Program-made: the position numbers and the translations under genes
Shown: positions 1 through 14,071 of the stretch, piece by piece
Layout: each line of letters starts with the position of its first letter
Position numbering within the stretch: position 1 is the stretch's first letter
Origin: Perca fluviatilis
Taxonomy: Eukaryota; Chordata; Actinopteri; Perciformes; Percidae
Assembly (NCBI RefSeq): GCF_010015445.1
Contig: NC_053114.1
Span: 25,377,579-25,441,578, forward strand
Direction: 5' to 3'
DNA length: 64,000 nt
Notes under the pieces: model-generated
Database searches by the model: none
The model's input: the letters and a program-made list of their open reading frames with translations, nothing else
What the model was told of the DNA's origin: nothing

Positions 1-745
1 GAACGGCAAAGAAAGCCTAGACCGGTGGGGAGGGTATATATTTACAGACACAGCACCCCTCCTCAGCTCTGCTTCTCTTAATGGATGTCGGATTCATCTA
101 CCAACCCTTTACACGCTGGCACAGGTTTGCCTTGGACCAGCCCTTAGCTATGCTGCTATAGATTTAGACTGCCGGGGGACTTCCTGTGACACACTGAGCT
201 CCTCTCTCCTCTCTCTCTCCATCTGTGTGCGTTCATGTCCCATTAATGCATGTTACTAACTTAGCTTCTTCCTAGGAGTCCTTATACATTCTTGCCTCAG
301 ATTTCCTTGGATTGGGGTGGCTCCTGGATCGTGGTTGCAGCAGCTGCCGTGGTCCTGCTCGACACCCTGCTACACCCTGCACTCCTGCTACTTTATTATT
401 AGTTATAGTTCTATTATCTTTATCTTTACTACAATTGCCACTGTTCATCATGCTATTCCATTATACCCACTGCTATAATTACTATGAGTCATATTTCTGT
501 GTATCTCTCTAGCTCTTTCTCCCAACCGGTCGCGTCAGATGGCCGCCCACCAAAAGCCAGGTTCTGTCCGAGGTTTCTGCCTGTTAAAAGTACGTTTTTC
601 CTCACTGCCGTCGATCCGAATGCATGCTCTTGGGGAAATTGTTGGGTCTCTGTAAATTATAGAGTGTGGTCTAGACATACTCTATCTGTAAAGTGTCCTG
701 TGATAACTTTCTGTTATGATTTGACACTATAAATAAAATGTAACT
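1..745 (+). repeat. Interspersed repeat, 3' end of a retroelement-like family
   Basis: No gene is seen here. From about 520 to 745 the sequence has a stretch common in percomorph genomes: a 'tgttgggtctctgtaaatta' block near 650, a 'gtggtctagacatactc' block, and a tail ending in 'ataaataaaatg'. The same family recurs at about 51800-52075, so it is dispersed. ORFs inside are short and repeat-derived. The class is probably the 3' region of a non-LTR element, but I cannot name it. The missing irag1 C-terminal exons should lie left of this block. Confidence 0.5.
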
Positions 746-1301
746 GAATTATAGCCAGGAGATAGTTTGCTTAGCTTAGCATAAAGACTGGAAATGGGGA
801 AAATGCTAGCCTGGCTCTAGGAAAGGAAACAAATCTAAAGGTATTTGCAAAAAGCAAAGACTCCAGGAAGTTACTAGTTTAAGAAATAGTCCGGCACATA
901 AGCTGCTATAAAATGGAAAATTGTTGGTTTTACACAACGCAGGTTTTGTATGGATTAAACAAACAAGATATAACATGTTAATTAGTATCTTTTAAGGTGC
1001 TGGTAGGCAGATTTTTGTTATTCTTGGACAGAGCCAGGCTAACAGTTTCTCTCTGTTTTCAGTTTTTATGCTAAGCTGATAAGTATATTGACAAATTATT
1101 CATTTAAATTGCAGACAAGCACAAACACAGCACCACAGTCAGGAAAACAAAATCAACGGTAGCATGCTGGACAAAGTAGTGAACTTTCAATGCTTCATCA
1201 GGAAAGGGAATAATTTGATATTTTTGTGACTTTGTATCTTTATTTTTAGCAGAAATAATCTGTGGAAATCCCCCAAAAACCTGTACAGATCAGATACAAA
1301 C

Positions 1302-3407
1302 CTCAACTTCTTTTTCAGTGAGAGGGGGTGCACTGGAATGAAATCAAAGAGAAAATGTTAGTATGTAAGTAATGTACATACAGTATTTTGTACACAGTAA
1401 AATTAAGATGTAAGGAGGGTTATTTTTAGGCGATTAGACAGGAATGATGAGGCAAAAGATAAACGTAAACTTAAGCAGCAGTTGGTTTGTCACACACCAG
1501 CCTGGTAGACCTCGGTGGAGTTTGAGTTTTCTCAGCATCACATCTGAAATGTTTGGCATGGCCTCGGACTTCTCCTTTGCCTCCTTACTACTGACTGAGT
1601 TTGGAGAAGCTAGAGGACCTGCAGACACATTATTGTATAAATCAGTCCTAAAGAGCATTCACTGGTCTTTTTTTCCAGAGAAGTTGTGATTCAAGTCTCA
1701 AGTCATTCGAGACTGGTTTTAAAGTCAAGACTCAAGTGTTTATGTGCAAGTCTGCGTAAAACCATACGTCTTTAAAGTGAGACTATGTAACTTTCCCTTA
1801 ACAGCAGCCACTTTGCCCCCAGTAGCACAAGTGAAGAAGAGTCGTAAAGTCAGTAAACCGATTCAGTAATTTCAGATACTGTAGAACAGGGGTCACCAAC
1901 CTTTTTGAAACTGAGAGCTACTTCGTGGGTATTGAGTCATACGAAGGGCTACCAGTTTGATACACTCTTCTGAAATAACAAATTTGCTCAGTTTGCCTTT
2001 AGTTATATATGATTATTAATGATTAATGATACTCATCTATGTGAAGACACTGATCATGTTAATGATTTCTCACAATAATTATCAACAATGACTTAACAAG
2101 GTGGGAAACAGATAATATCAATATAACATTTTCATTTTTAGAACAGGCCAGTGGTCCTTGGGGGCTACCTGGTGGTGTTGGTGACCCCTGCTGTAGACAG
2201 TAAAATGTATCTAGTTTGCTAACATTAGCCATCCTAACTGATTGAAGAAGGCTGTGTTTTATTTCTTATAAATTCAACTTTTCATTTGTAAGAAAAAGAA
2301 GGGGTTATTTGTTCCTTCAAAAGTAAAATAGTCTCACTTTGGCTTTCTCAAATGTCTAGTCAAGTCTCCCAGCAGTAAAGTCCAAGTAAAGTCTCAAGTC
2401 CCCAAAATGTACACAATACATAAAATCATCTAAAACCCATCATTTCATCTTTGGCTCACATGCTTTAACAATCATGCCATCTACTGATGGAAAATGAAAA
2501 CAGCATTTATTTCTGTTATGAGGTTGCCAGTAAATGGGTGGCACGGAGGGAAAAAAACAAGAACAGATCATCATAATTTTCTGACTGGAACAGATTTTCC
2601 CTGAGATTCAGGAAGCGCACACCCTTGGCGACATTGCTGAATGTACTGCTGAAAGTACTGTCTCTTATAGTGACGTCAGGGGAAAACAAGGACTGTTACC
2701 TTTTTCCTGTTCAGCAGCTTCGCTCAGGTCTGGTAACTTGGATCCCACTATGCTTTGGTTACGCATCAGCTTGTGCTCCTTTATACACGCACACACGCAC
2801 GCATGCACGCACACACGCACACACACACACACACACACAGAATGACAGAAGAAAGAACGAACCATTTACACATTTTACAGAACAGGCGCATTTGACTACA
2901 AAAGCAGGCACTAATGACTGTAACATGTAATCTGCTGAACCAATGCTTTACCTCTCTGAATTTAGACAGTTTCGGTACACTCCCCTGCAGGGTGGGGAGG
3001 TCCTTGTACCCTGAGGACTTGAAGACAGCATCCCTGGGCTTGTCTGAGAAGGTGTCCTCCGCTGTAGGAGGGAAACTCTGGGCTCCATTTCTAGAATTAA
3101 GGCTGCCTACAGCATCCCAGGAAACAGCCCTCATCAGCGGAGGGAAGGCCCCAATCGTCTTGATCTCTGCTGTACAGGGGGCCTGTTGAGTAGGGGGTTG
3201 GGGGACGGGCTTGGCCACCCCTGTGGCCGGGGCCTGGCTGGCGTTTCGGCCTGGACCAGGTCCCTCATCTGCTTTACTGACTGCTGGAGGACTCTTAGGT
3301 ACTGCAGGATCACAGTTCTCCTTCTGAACAGCAAAACGGGGTGTTAGAGTCCCAGAGGATACCTTCCTCTTCTCAGAGGGCTTCCAGTCCACCAACAGTC
3401 TGTTGCC
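1302..3407 (-). CDS. irag1: irag1 conserved core exons (last four visible)
   Basis: Exons: 2952-3407 (152 codons, phase 0 to 0), 2700-2778 (phase 0 to 1), 1498-1618 (1 to 2) and 1302-1332 (2 to 0). The first is proline- and serine-rich, then carries the IRAG signature '[16 protein letters not shown]', whose R-x-V-S is kinase-like, and '[20 protein letters not shown]'. The second gives '[20 protein letters not shown]'. The third gives '[13 protein letters not shown]' and the fourth '[10 protein letters not shown]', which opens the conserved IRAG/LRMP coiled-coil region. Donors are gtaaag, gtaaca, gtgtgt and gtttgt. No further exon was found between base 1 and 1301. Confidence 0.9.
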
Positions 3408-6139
3408 CTGAGGTTAGCAAGACAATAACTTTTATTCATAAATTAAGCATTTCTGTTGTGTTAATAAACCTGTAGTATTTCCATGTATGGATGAAGAATG
3501 TAGTAAACTCCAGCACACTATCAGCATCTTCATCAGGCAACAATAAATGTCTGTACAAAAGTTTGTGCAACTCCATCTTGTATTTCTAGATGTTGAGATA
3601 TTTCTCGATATAAGTGAAATGTTTGAGGGGTTCAAAGTCATTGGGATTGGGAGCATGAATGTCTGTACAGAATTTCTCTTTTTTTGATTATTTTTAGGGC
3701 ATTGTTAGGCCTGCTGAAGAAATGAAAGGGGAGAGAGATGGGAAATGACCTGCAGCATATGACCTGCAGCAAAGGGCTGCAGGTCGGAGTCGAACCCCAG
3801 GCCTGCTGTGTCAAGGAGTAAACCCCTATATATGGGTGCCTGCTCTACCAACTGAGCTATCCGGGCGCCCATCTGTACAGAATTTCATGGCAATCCATCC
3901 AACGGTTGTTGAGACTTTTTCAGTCTGGACCAAAGATTAAAAACATCTTTAAACTTGAGAGGCTGAAACAACCGTTTGAAAAAGAAGTCAGTTAAAATTT
4001 GGTATTAAAACGTTTTTTTTTTTCATGTTGACAGTGTGCAGAAGTTGACTCGCTAATAAAAAGAAACACAGTAAGTGAATCTGTTCATCTGACCTCCTGA
4101 TCCTGGGTCGTCACGTCAGGCTGATCTCGCAATGAAGGAACCTCCCGATGCTACAAGAGAGGACAACGTAGCAAACCATCTTGTGTTAATTAATATTACT
4201 TGGACCATTTAAAAACACAAATAAGGGAAATAAAATGAACACTGCCAGTTTTAATTTGGGGAAATGAGCATGCATCAAACATATCAGCAGTACAACTCAT
4301 GCCATCATAAGTGAATGTTGTGTTTTAGAAATAAAAATAATTATTTCTTTACCTGCCCAACCGACTGTGAGCTGACATGGGTTGCCTCAACAGCTGAAAG
4401 AGCAGAAAACAACCAACAAAATGATTCTCGCAAACTCCAAAGGCCAAAAAGTAATAGGAAAATGGGGTAGAAAAGTTATAAATAAATAGTAAATAATTCA
4501 ATAGTACTTTACCAGTTTGAGGAGCCACAGTCAGTGAGCTGCTTCTAGATGAACACGGGGAGGACGATGGAGTTTGAGTTGGAGAAAGACCTGAAGAAAA
4601 TTAACTGACTGAGTTCAATGTGACCTTTTTTAAAGTAACAAACTAACTCAATTATAGGCAAATGAGTTTACCAGAGAATGCTCAGAAACCCTCCAAAAAT
4701 GTTTTTTTTTAAATTAAGTTAAACTCACTAAGACAACAATCAACTCACCTTGAGAAAGGATCTGCTATGTACAGTACAGTGTGTATGTGTGTGCGTTTGT
4801 GTATTCACTACCTGTGGGTGAGTCAGTGAGGGAGCGGCGGCCACGGCGTGTCAGGAAACGGTCGCTGACCTTCTTGGCCTGTTGGAGCAGCTCCAGGTTC
4901 TTCTGTCGATCCTCCTCAGAGAGCTGCAGCTCCGGCAGCTGATCTTTCACCAAGTCGATCACATTACCCGTGCTGTCTGAGAAAGACAGTAGACATACAC
5001 ACATGAACAGTTGTTTTGATTCCATATTTTTTTTTTTTTAGATTATTTTTTGGGGGCTTTTATGGCCTTTAATTGACAGGACAAGAGCAAAGGGGGCAGA
5101 GAGAGGGGGACGACATGCAGCTAAAGGGCCACGGGTCAGAATCAAACCCGGGCTGCTGCTAAGGACTCAGCCTACATGGGGCGCACACTCTACTAGGTGA
5201 GCTAAAGGTCGCCCCCATATTTATTTTCTACATTTCAACATGTCCAGTTAAAAGCAAACACAATGCAGTTATAGACAAACAGTAATGTTAATCTTGCCCG
5301 TTCAAACATCAGGTAATGAGGATTTAAAAATACACTTTTTGTAGAAGAAGAAATGCTTTGGCACAAGAGGTTAACAAAGTCTGTGAGCTCTTTTGTATTT
5401 GAAGAAGAGAACAGAGCAGCTCCTTCAGCGACAGGCCGCTACACCCATGCTGTGTGAAGGACAGATAGCTCAGGTCCTTCCTTCCTGCTGCTGTCAGACT
5501 TTATAATCAACACTGCCCCAAGTAGGCTGTCCATACCAAAACTGACAACTCCCTCACGTGCAATATCAAAGTTTACTTATCTGTACAATATCATTATCAA
5601 TATTTGATCTGTGCAATAAAATGAATACTGTGTATTCAACCTTTCAGTCTGTTTACTAATTATATTTTGCCTTTACTGCTTTGGTAGAGTCACTTGCTTT
5701 TTTTCTGTTTTCTGTTTTTCTACTGCTTTTTTCACCATTTACATATTTATTATTATATCTTGCATTCTTTACTGATGCCTCTTGTTTTTGCACTTATCCC
5801 CTTTGCTGCAGTAAAACAGCAAATGTCCCCGTTGTCGGACTAATAAAGGATTTTCTTATTTTATCTTATCTTATGTGAGCCAATAAATCAGGTGATAAAC
5901 GTTTGGCCAAGTCAGGTATGTTTTGACCTCCTCCTCTAGTCAGAAAAGGGCAACAAGCTAAACATCAAAAGTAATCAAAGCTGCACAAGCATCTCAGGCA
6001 TGTGGGAGGACACACCGACAGATTCCTGGACTAAAGCAAATGTTGCGAATGATAACATCAAAATAGCTCTCACAGTGTTGTGGTTCTCTTTAGACAATTA
6101 CAGCTGCAGTGTATGTGTTTGTGTGTGTGTGTGCGCGCG

Positions 6140-6194
<55 letters not shown>

Positions 6195-9100
6195 AGGGTT
6201 TACCCACCGACTGTGGTGATGGGTCCTCCAGAGGAGTTTCTGGCCAGGCGAGCTCTGGGACTGTGTGGCCTGAGAGAGAGGAAACAGTAATGATTCAGAC
6301 ACGTTGTCCCCGTTTACAGCCAAAAAAAGAAGAAAACTATTACAGTGTTAGATGGTGGGCAGTTACCTGGTCTGCTCCAGAGGACGTCCATCTTGGTGTA
6401 CAATAGTAGCCTGCTGTGGGAAGACGATGGTGGGGGCAGTCATGATGACAGCTCCACTTTCGCCTGGTGTAGACTGTGCAAAAAACACCAAAACACATAC
6501 AAACGTGTCAAAGATAAAACAAGGTCACAGCAAAACTGGTATAGGTGTAATTCATATGTTTTGCTTTGTTTATGAATATGCATTAGCACAATGTTAATAC
6601 ATAATAAAAGGTATTAAAACTAGGGTGGGGGGTTCCCATATATTCCAATGAGCTTGCATGTGACATAGGAAGGGGAGCCAAATCTGAATGTTGAATCCCA
6701 TATTTTCTGATCTAAGCATCCTTTAAAAAACTGACTGGGTTGTCTTCACAGTTTGTGGGTTGGTAGACACTCCAGATACCAATATTTTTGTTGCCTGGTA
6801 ATTGTCATTGTTGTGCTGGTTTACATTTGTAACCATGAGTTAAGTGACTGTTACGTTTGATAAGAAGAGGTGGAGTATTACGGTGTTAGACATTGAGCAG
6901 TAATAGGCATCCTTCAGCCATTAATCTGCAGCGTGTCACTTCACTACCGGCCATTTTATGTCAAGTGACGCAAGATCAGCAGAGAGGCCCTTATTTCGCA
7001 TTGGGGCCCTGGGGCAGCCCCACCCAAGCACCCATGCTGTCTCTGTTATAAATGTGGTTATGTTGTTTTAACTTCAAACTGTGACTTGAAATAAAGCAGA
7101 AAAGTATGTCTGTTATACTAGGCAAGGAAGGTTTCTTGCATTATTAAAGAAAATAAATTATTTGTTTTAACTTAAAGTATGAAGTTAAACCAAGTAATAC
7201 AAAGTTAAATCAACTAAAAGAACAACTTTAACAAAACTAGAACAATTTAGTTACATCAACATCATTAACTTTAATTTCGAAGTTGAAACAAGGCAGTCTT
7301 CAAGTTGAGTGAACTTCGATTTTCAAGGCAGCAGGTGAACTTTCATTTCCAAGTTAAACTAACATGGAATTTATTACAGTGCAAATGTATGTGCACAAGC
7401 ACTGAAAAAAGAAAGTTTTTCTTATGTCTACTTAACGGAACAGTCTGAATATCCCCAAGTGAAAATGAACAAGAACAGATCAACACTCAACACAAAATTA
7501 TGTTGAATGTGAATCTTGTCATTAATCTGTTTATAGGAGCACTCTTACCATTTATAATTGCACTTCCATAAAGTTGGGGGACTCACAAGAGACAGATTTA
7601 AAAAATGAATGGTCAGAATCAAAGCAGCAGAGCCTGAGACATTCTGACTTTTAGTCTCTTATGTGGGTCAATCTCCAAAGAATGCTAGATCCTGCCCCTC
7701 CCATGATGCTCGCCGTCTGTCCGGAGCCACACGACACATATACAACTCCACAGTTTCAAACATTTTAAAATCTTCTTAAATAATAGTTAGTTCAATTCTT
7801 GTTTCATAAAATCCCAAATACTTGTCTAACCATAAAAGGTAAGTATAGGTGAGTAAACATAGACTGTGATCAAACACTAATTCCCTAAGAGCTCCTCTCA
7901 GCTTATCTTTGCACTAGAATCCAAATAAAAGGATTTCATTCTGATGGTAAATCTGCAGGAAGGCCACGGCTGTGCTGTAGAAAAGGTGGATTCTTTTATA
8001 GTGTTGGCATATGAAGATTGGATTACACAGCTTCATTACATTCTGCAGAGATGTCTTATCTAGCCTGTGTGTTTATGAGCGAGTGCAGCGGAAGACGATG
8101 TTCTCAGACTGTTTAACACTTTGCTGTCTGCAGGATGTTTGCTGCATCAACGCCTGAATCTGACCTCTTGAAGATGATATTCTTCATATTGTTGCAGAAG
8201 AAGACATAGTTCTAATCTTGGGTCAGTTAACTCAAATGAGAAAAATATTTCATTCTCATTTACTTCTACTGGTATCTAGCCATGCAGAGAGTTTAAAAAG
8301 TAATTTTAATTTAATTTGGGTGAAATGACCCTTTAAATTTGACAGGAGGAGTACTTGCCAAAGTTCCAATATTCTATTAGAACCAATCTGATGATCTCAA
8401 AAAATGTCACGATCATCAAACAATGACATTTTATTTTTTAAATCTTGAAGTCAAGTCTATTTTTTATTGATATAGCCCAAAACCACAAATCACCATTTGG
8501 CCTCAAAGGGCTTAAAGCTGATATTTTATAGAAACACAGTATTCACCAGACATACAGCAGACTACAGACTACAACAATGGCTATAACATGGATTATTTAC
8601 TTTAAAAGGCAGGCAAAGTGGCCTTTTAAAGACTCATAAAATAGCCAGGAATTAGTGGAATTACATATACATTTTAACATTAGATTAACACAAAAATATG
8701 AATACAAAGCCAAAAAGTAAAATATACAGTATACCATGTCAAAACAAATGCTGATATGTTTCAACAAAGCTTTAATTTAAAAACACTGAACTAAAAATAT
8801 AAAATACAAGATGTTTCAGTGTTCGTCCAAACACCTTCATCAGTGTGTTTTAGTGTGCACAGGAAGTAACTCTGGCCTTAATTACTTCCTGTGCACACTA
8901 AACAACTGATGAAGGTGTTTGGATGAACACTGAAACGTCTTGTATTTTATATTTTTAATCCAGTGTTTTTAAATTAAAGCTTTGTTGAAACTACAAATAC
9001 CTGGATGCATAAATTAATCTCCATAGACAAATGCTGATATGGTATCGACAATTAGTAGCTGCGATCAGCACAGCACAGCCTCAGCTTGATAACCACAAAG

Positions 9101-12100
9101 AGGATTTGTAACCAGAGTAAAACAAATGCGTGGTTGAAGAGGATTGATTAAATGGTTCTACTGCAAAACTGGCGGCAGCGTTTTGAAGGCAAAGAAGAAA
9201 CCTTTTCTTCAGTAGCAACACTGATAGACTTTCCACAACAGAGCCAAATGGATTATTCAGTGTCAGATTTTATGGCCTCACATGCTTTTTCCAAAAGCAG
9301 AATATGTGCTACAAAAAATGACACTCACTGTACTGGGAGAGCTGGAGGAACTGTCCAGTTCCTCGGGGGAGTCCTCCTCTTCCTCTGGCAGTGTGGGCAT
9401 GGCGGGGAGCAGTGGGGGGCGTGAACGGGTGTTGGGGAAAATAAAAGGTCCCCCAGCGGTGTACGGGGCAGCGCAGCACTCCTCGGAGTTATGATCACTT
9501 TGCTCAAGGGGAGATCCCTGCAGGAAGTGTTCCTCCTCTTCCTGGAGCTGCAAGATCATGCACACATAAAGACACAAATACATTTATGTTATGTATGAGT
9601 AGACAGAGTAAATGTTGAGGGTAACCCTTCCTTCCTGAGTAATTGAACATTAGCAGCTGATCTTTAAAGATTATTGTTTTAGGGGCTTTTCCCTTTATTA
9701 GAAAGTGGATAGATATGAAAGGGGGAGAGAGATGGGGGATGACATGCAGCAAAGGGCAGCAGGGCGGATTCAAACCCTGCGCCGCTGCAGGACTCAGCCA
9801 ACATGGGGCGAACGCTGTTACTGGGTGAGGTAGAGGCCTCCCCATTAGCAGCTGATCTTTAAATAAAACTGAATTACACATCAACAGTGATATTCTGAAG
9901 GAAGTCTTTTCAGGCTAACCACAGTTAAAAAAAGATACCATAAATAATTCCCAAAATAGCCTAAAGTGGGTACGCTAATTTTCCAAACAGGCTGTTACAT
10001 AAGCAACAAAATTCTCCCAGGATTGATTTCCAGTGAGAATAAACATTAAATACTATAGTGCAAAAATGTCATGAAACATTTATTCCACATCCTGCTGTTG
10101 GTGCAGCATGCTATTCCACTGATCTATAGATGGATGCCAAGAAACGAACAATCTGCTTTGCAAATATATGGTGAGAAACACTGAATGTGAACATAAGTTT
10201 TGTTTGTTTACAATAAAATCTCACAGACCACCTTTAAGTTTGGGAACATATTTACTTCACTGGGGAAATGGATGAGAGAAATATGCATTAAAGCAATTTT
10301 GCATAACTATTTTACCTTAAAATAACAGCTTCAAAATAATTGTGATTTTACACTGACTTGTAATAGGGAGAATGTCATTCCCACTGCGAACACCTGTTCT
10401 CACACTACGTAACTTTGGTGAGTGGGTACGATGTGTTGTTGCAAGTGCTTTATGTTTGGCTGTGTTAGCAAAGTTGTGGATTTGCTAGATTTTGATCATA
10501 AGTAATGTAATCCTAACAAATACACATCTACAGCAGTATATAAGTGAATTGCACTCTGAAACTGTAGGGGCGCCAAATCGCAAAAAATTACAATGTTACA
10601 CAATGTTGCTTTAAGGATAGTGAAACATTGATTAAAGGTCCCATGACATGGTGCTTTTTGGATGCTTTTATATAGACCTTAGTGGTCCCCTAATACTGTA
10701 TCTGAAGTCTCTTTCCCGAAATTCAGCCTTGGTGCAGAATTACAGCCACTAGAGCCAGTCCCACAATGAGCTTTCCTTAGGATGTGCCATTTTTGTGTCT
10801 CTAGCTATTGAGGAGGAGAGGGGGCGGGGCAAGGTGGAGGGTGGGGGTGTGGCCTTGACCAACTGCCACTTTTCTCGTTTGAAAGCCATGATGTCTCTCT
10901 CCAATGGGTTGGCCAAATTCTCTGGGAGGGCAAAGCAGAGAAAGGGGAGGTAACCTTGCTTGTTATGACCTCATAACAAGCAAGATTCCAGATCGGCCCA
11001 TCTGAGCTTTCATTTTCTCAAAGGCAGAGTAGGATACCCAGGGCTCGGTTTACACATATCACCATTTCAAGCCAATTGGGGACCATAGGCAGGCTGGGGG
11101 AACGCATATTAATGTTAAAAAACCTCATAAAGTGAAATTTTCATTTAAATTTAAATTCTTCTTAGACTGAAGAAAATTACACAAAGATACAATATATAAA
11201 ATATGATTACTGTAAGAGGAAAGCCAACAGCAAACAAACTGATGCAGCTACGAGGAGAAAGTCATGATAGTGGACACAGCATCTCGACATTAATGATCAA
11301 CATTGCTGGAGCATCAGCTAGTACAATGTAAATGTTTGGCATCTGAACTCATGATATGGTCCATGCCAATATACTGTATGTTATTGGAATATTTTATTCG
11401 TCATAGACAGTTAGCTTTACATTCAAATCACTCCAAAAGCAAAAACAAAGCTTGTGCTATGCTGAATATGGTAAGGCTGCAACTAACAAATATTTTGATA
11501 TATTGTTTGATTAATCATTCAGTCATGTGAAAAGATAGTTCAAAGTGATGTCTTTAAATATCTTGTTTTGTCCGACCAACAGTTTAAAAACCAAAGATAT
11601 TTAGTTTACTGCTAAAATAGAATAAAATAGACTGTATTGTCATTGCACATTAATGAAATTTGCTGTGCCCTACCTGAATATAAAAGTAAATCAATCCCTG
11701 TCAATAAATATATGAACAAGCATTTTAAAAGCAAATACAAATACTCCCATTTTAGAAGTTTTGGCTTAAAAAAGTATTATTATACAATTATTCAAATAGC
11801 AAAATTGTAGCAGATTAATCTCTTTGTCAATTCACAAATCGATTGACAAATTGTCATTCCAACTACTGCTTGCCATCAATGCTGTGGCAGTAAGCTGGCT
11901 GGCTAAACTAAAGAGAAACACGACCTAATTTAGTTAAATATTATGTGTGCAACTTGTTTGAATCATTGTTTGAACTCACAGCTCCTCCCTTTTTAGTAAC
12001 ACATTTATGCAAATCTAAGAGCAGAGCAGATTTAACCCTTTGAAAGAGCCCATCTGCACAGACTATTGTCAGGGGTTAGTGTGCTGAAAATAGAAAGATT

Positions 12101-14012
12101 TACATATGTATGACCAGCACAGTTGTGGCTGTGTTTTACTGCCAGTGCAGATGATGAATAAGGCGTGTAGGCGAGTGAAAGGTCTGATTAATCATTTGTT
12201 ATTTCAGAGGTATGGCATGCACTTTACACAAGAACAAATCATCTATGAATTCAGGGACAGAATATGCAGTGTGCTGTTCAGTGTTATCACAAACATGACA
12301 AGTTCTTGAGAACATATAGGGACAGAAAGACTGTGAGTCACTGGGGAGGAAATGGGTTGTTTAACTGTCTCCCAGCGAGCATATTTCCTGACTACAAGAA
12401 TACTGTCATACAGGATTAATTTCACTCCACTTTCTCAGCCTGCAGTAGCATTTATTACAGATGTTTCAATACTTTAAAGCTCATTTAATTTAGTTTGATT
12501 CTTACATGAACTGTCTTCTCAGTCTTCTGTAATTATCAAAGTGCAAAAGAGGTCAGCTTTGAGGTTGAGTGAGTCATCAAAATATTTCAAACTGATTATC
12601 TAATTGTCCCTGGAGTTCAGGGCGGCTTTGGTAACAACCACCTGCGTTTGTCGTGACTGACTTAACAATCTTAATGTCTATTTATGCAAACACTTGTTTA
12701 ATTCTTTCGTCAATATTCTACTTTTTCCACAGCTACTGTAACAGTTGTTTTTATCCCCTAGAAATATGCCAAATAAGGAGATGAATAATTTGACAAAGAA
12801 GAAGAACAACAAATAAATCAAAGATCATTATAATAGCTTGTATCTGTACATTTTATTATTACTAAGCAACCAAACGAGCTTGCAAATTCAGCTCAACACA
12901 TTTAAATTTCTTTGGGGGACAGAATACTGACTCAGCCCAAACAAAGATGCCATCCTGCACTGCAGGAGGCTCGACAGTGCAGATTGTTTCCCCCGCAGAC
13001 CATGAGACTACAGATAAATATTGCAGAGTAATTGAATCACTTAGATTATTTCCTGTGTGGGGAACAGGACAGAACATACAAGCCTGAACACAGACAGCCC
13101 CTGCACTACAACTCCTCAAGGACAATCTTATTCCTATAGTATACACTCATCCTCTAAAATGAAACGTATTTGTCAGAGTCAGAATTAACTTCTCATTGCT
13201 GCCAGGCCTAGCTGTCTCTTCCCTCAGTGGGAGACGAGGGGACCGGCACCCTCCTCTCCGCCTTTGTTACATAAGCCCACTCCCTCTTGCCAGATTTGTT
13301 TAAAATGTGGTTGTGTGAAGCACAGAGTACAAGGCCAGCAGAGGAAGTGGTTGCTACAGAGCCACAATCTGAGATAACAGGACTGAGGAAGTGTGAAAAA
13401 CACAGAAAAAAATGGATGCACAGAGAGATGTAAAGTCAGGTGAGGGGGGGTAGATACATTCATTGACTTAAAAAGTGCACAATCACTCCCAAAGAAGAAA
13501 GACAGATGACACAGTTTCATTTCCAAACAGATTATGCAAACTCACCCCTAGAAGCCACAAGTCAGACCGACAACTGTGAAAAAGTCCAAAAGCACACCTT
13601 CTTGCACAAGTTTGACACAGCTACCGAGGCCCTGACAGAGGGCTGATGGCGCTCAACCTGCATCCCCTGCGTCCACCTAAAACCATCAGCCACTAAGACC
13701 CCACAGCTCCACGCAGCCGATCCTCTGAACCTGTCCACAGAGAGCATGCACGTTACCTGAGTCCACCACTAGCGCTGTGGTGAAACACGCTCACTCCCGC
13801 TGATCTCTCCAACTCAAACTCAGACCGACTTCCCTCTCAGCCTTTTCCTCAGAAAACTCCTCTATCCTCAGGGCTTCTCCTTCCTTCTCCCGTCCCCTCT
13901 GTTCCCTGTCTTTTTTCAGCAGCAGCCTCTCTTTCACTCCTGGGAGCTTTGACCATTTAAGGAGAAGGGCTCTGTATGCCTCTTTGGGCTGCTGTGAAGT
14001 GTGTGTGTGTGT

Positions 14013-14071
<59 letters not shown>

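Noticed and set aside
312..732. Two small plus-strand ORFs
   Set aside because: They lie in a dispersed repeat that recurs at 51.8 kb, with no coding signature.
3840..3871. A tRNA-like gene with A and B boxes
   Set aside because: It is the head of a SINE: flanked by a target duplication, followed by a SINE body, and repeated elsewhere in the window.
6000..6406. ORFs rich in Cys-Val or Thr-His
   Set aside because: They are translations of the (GT)n microsatellite.
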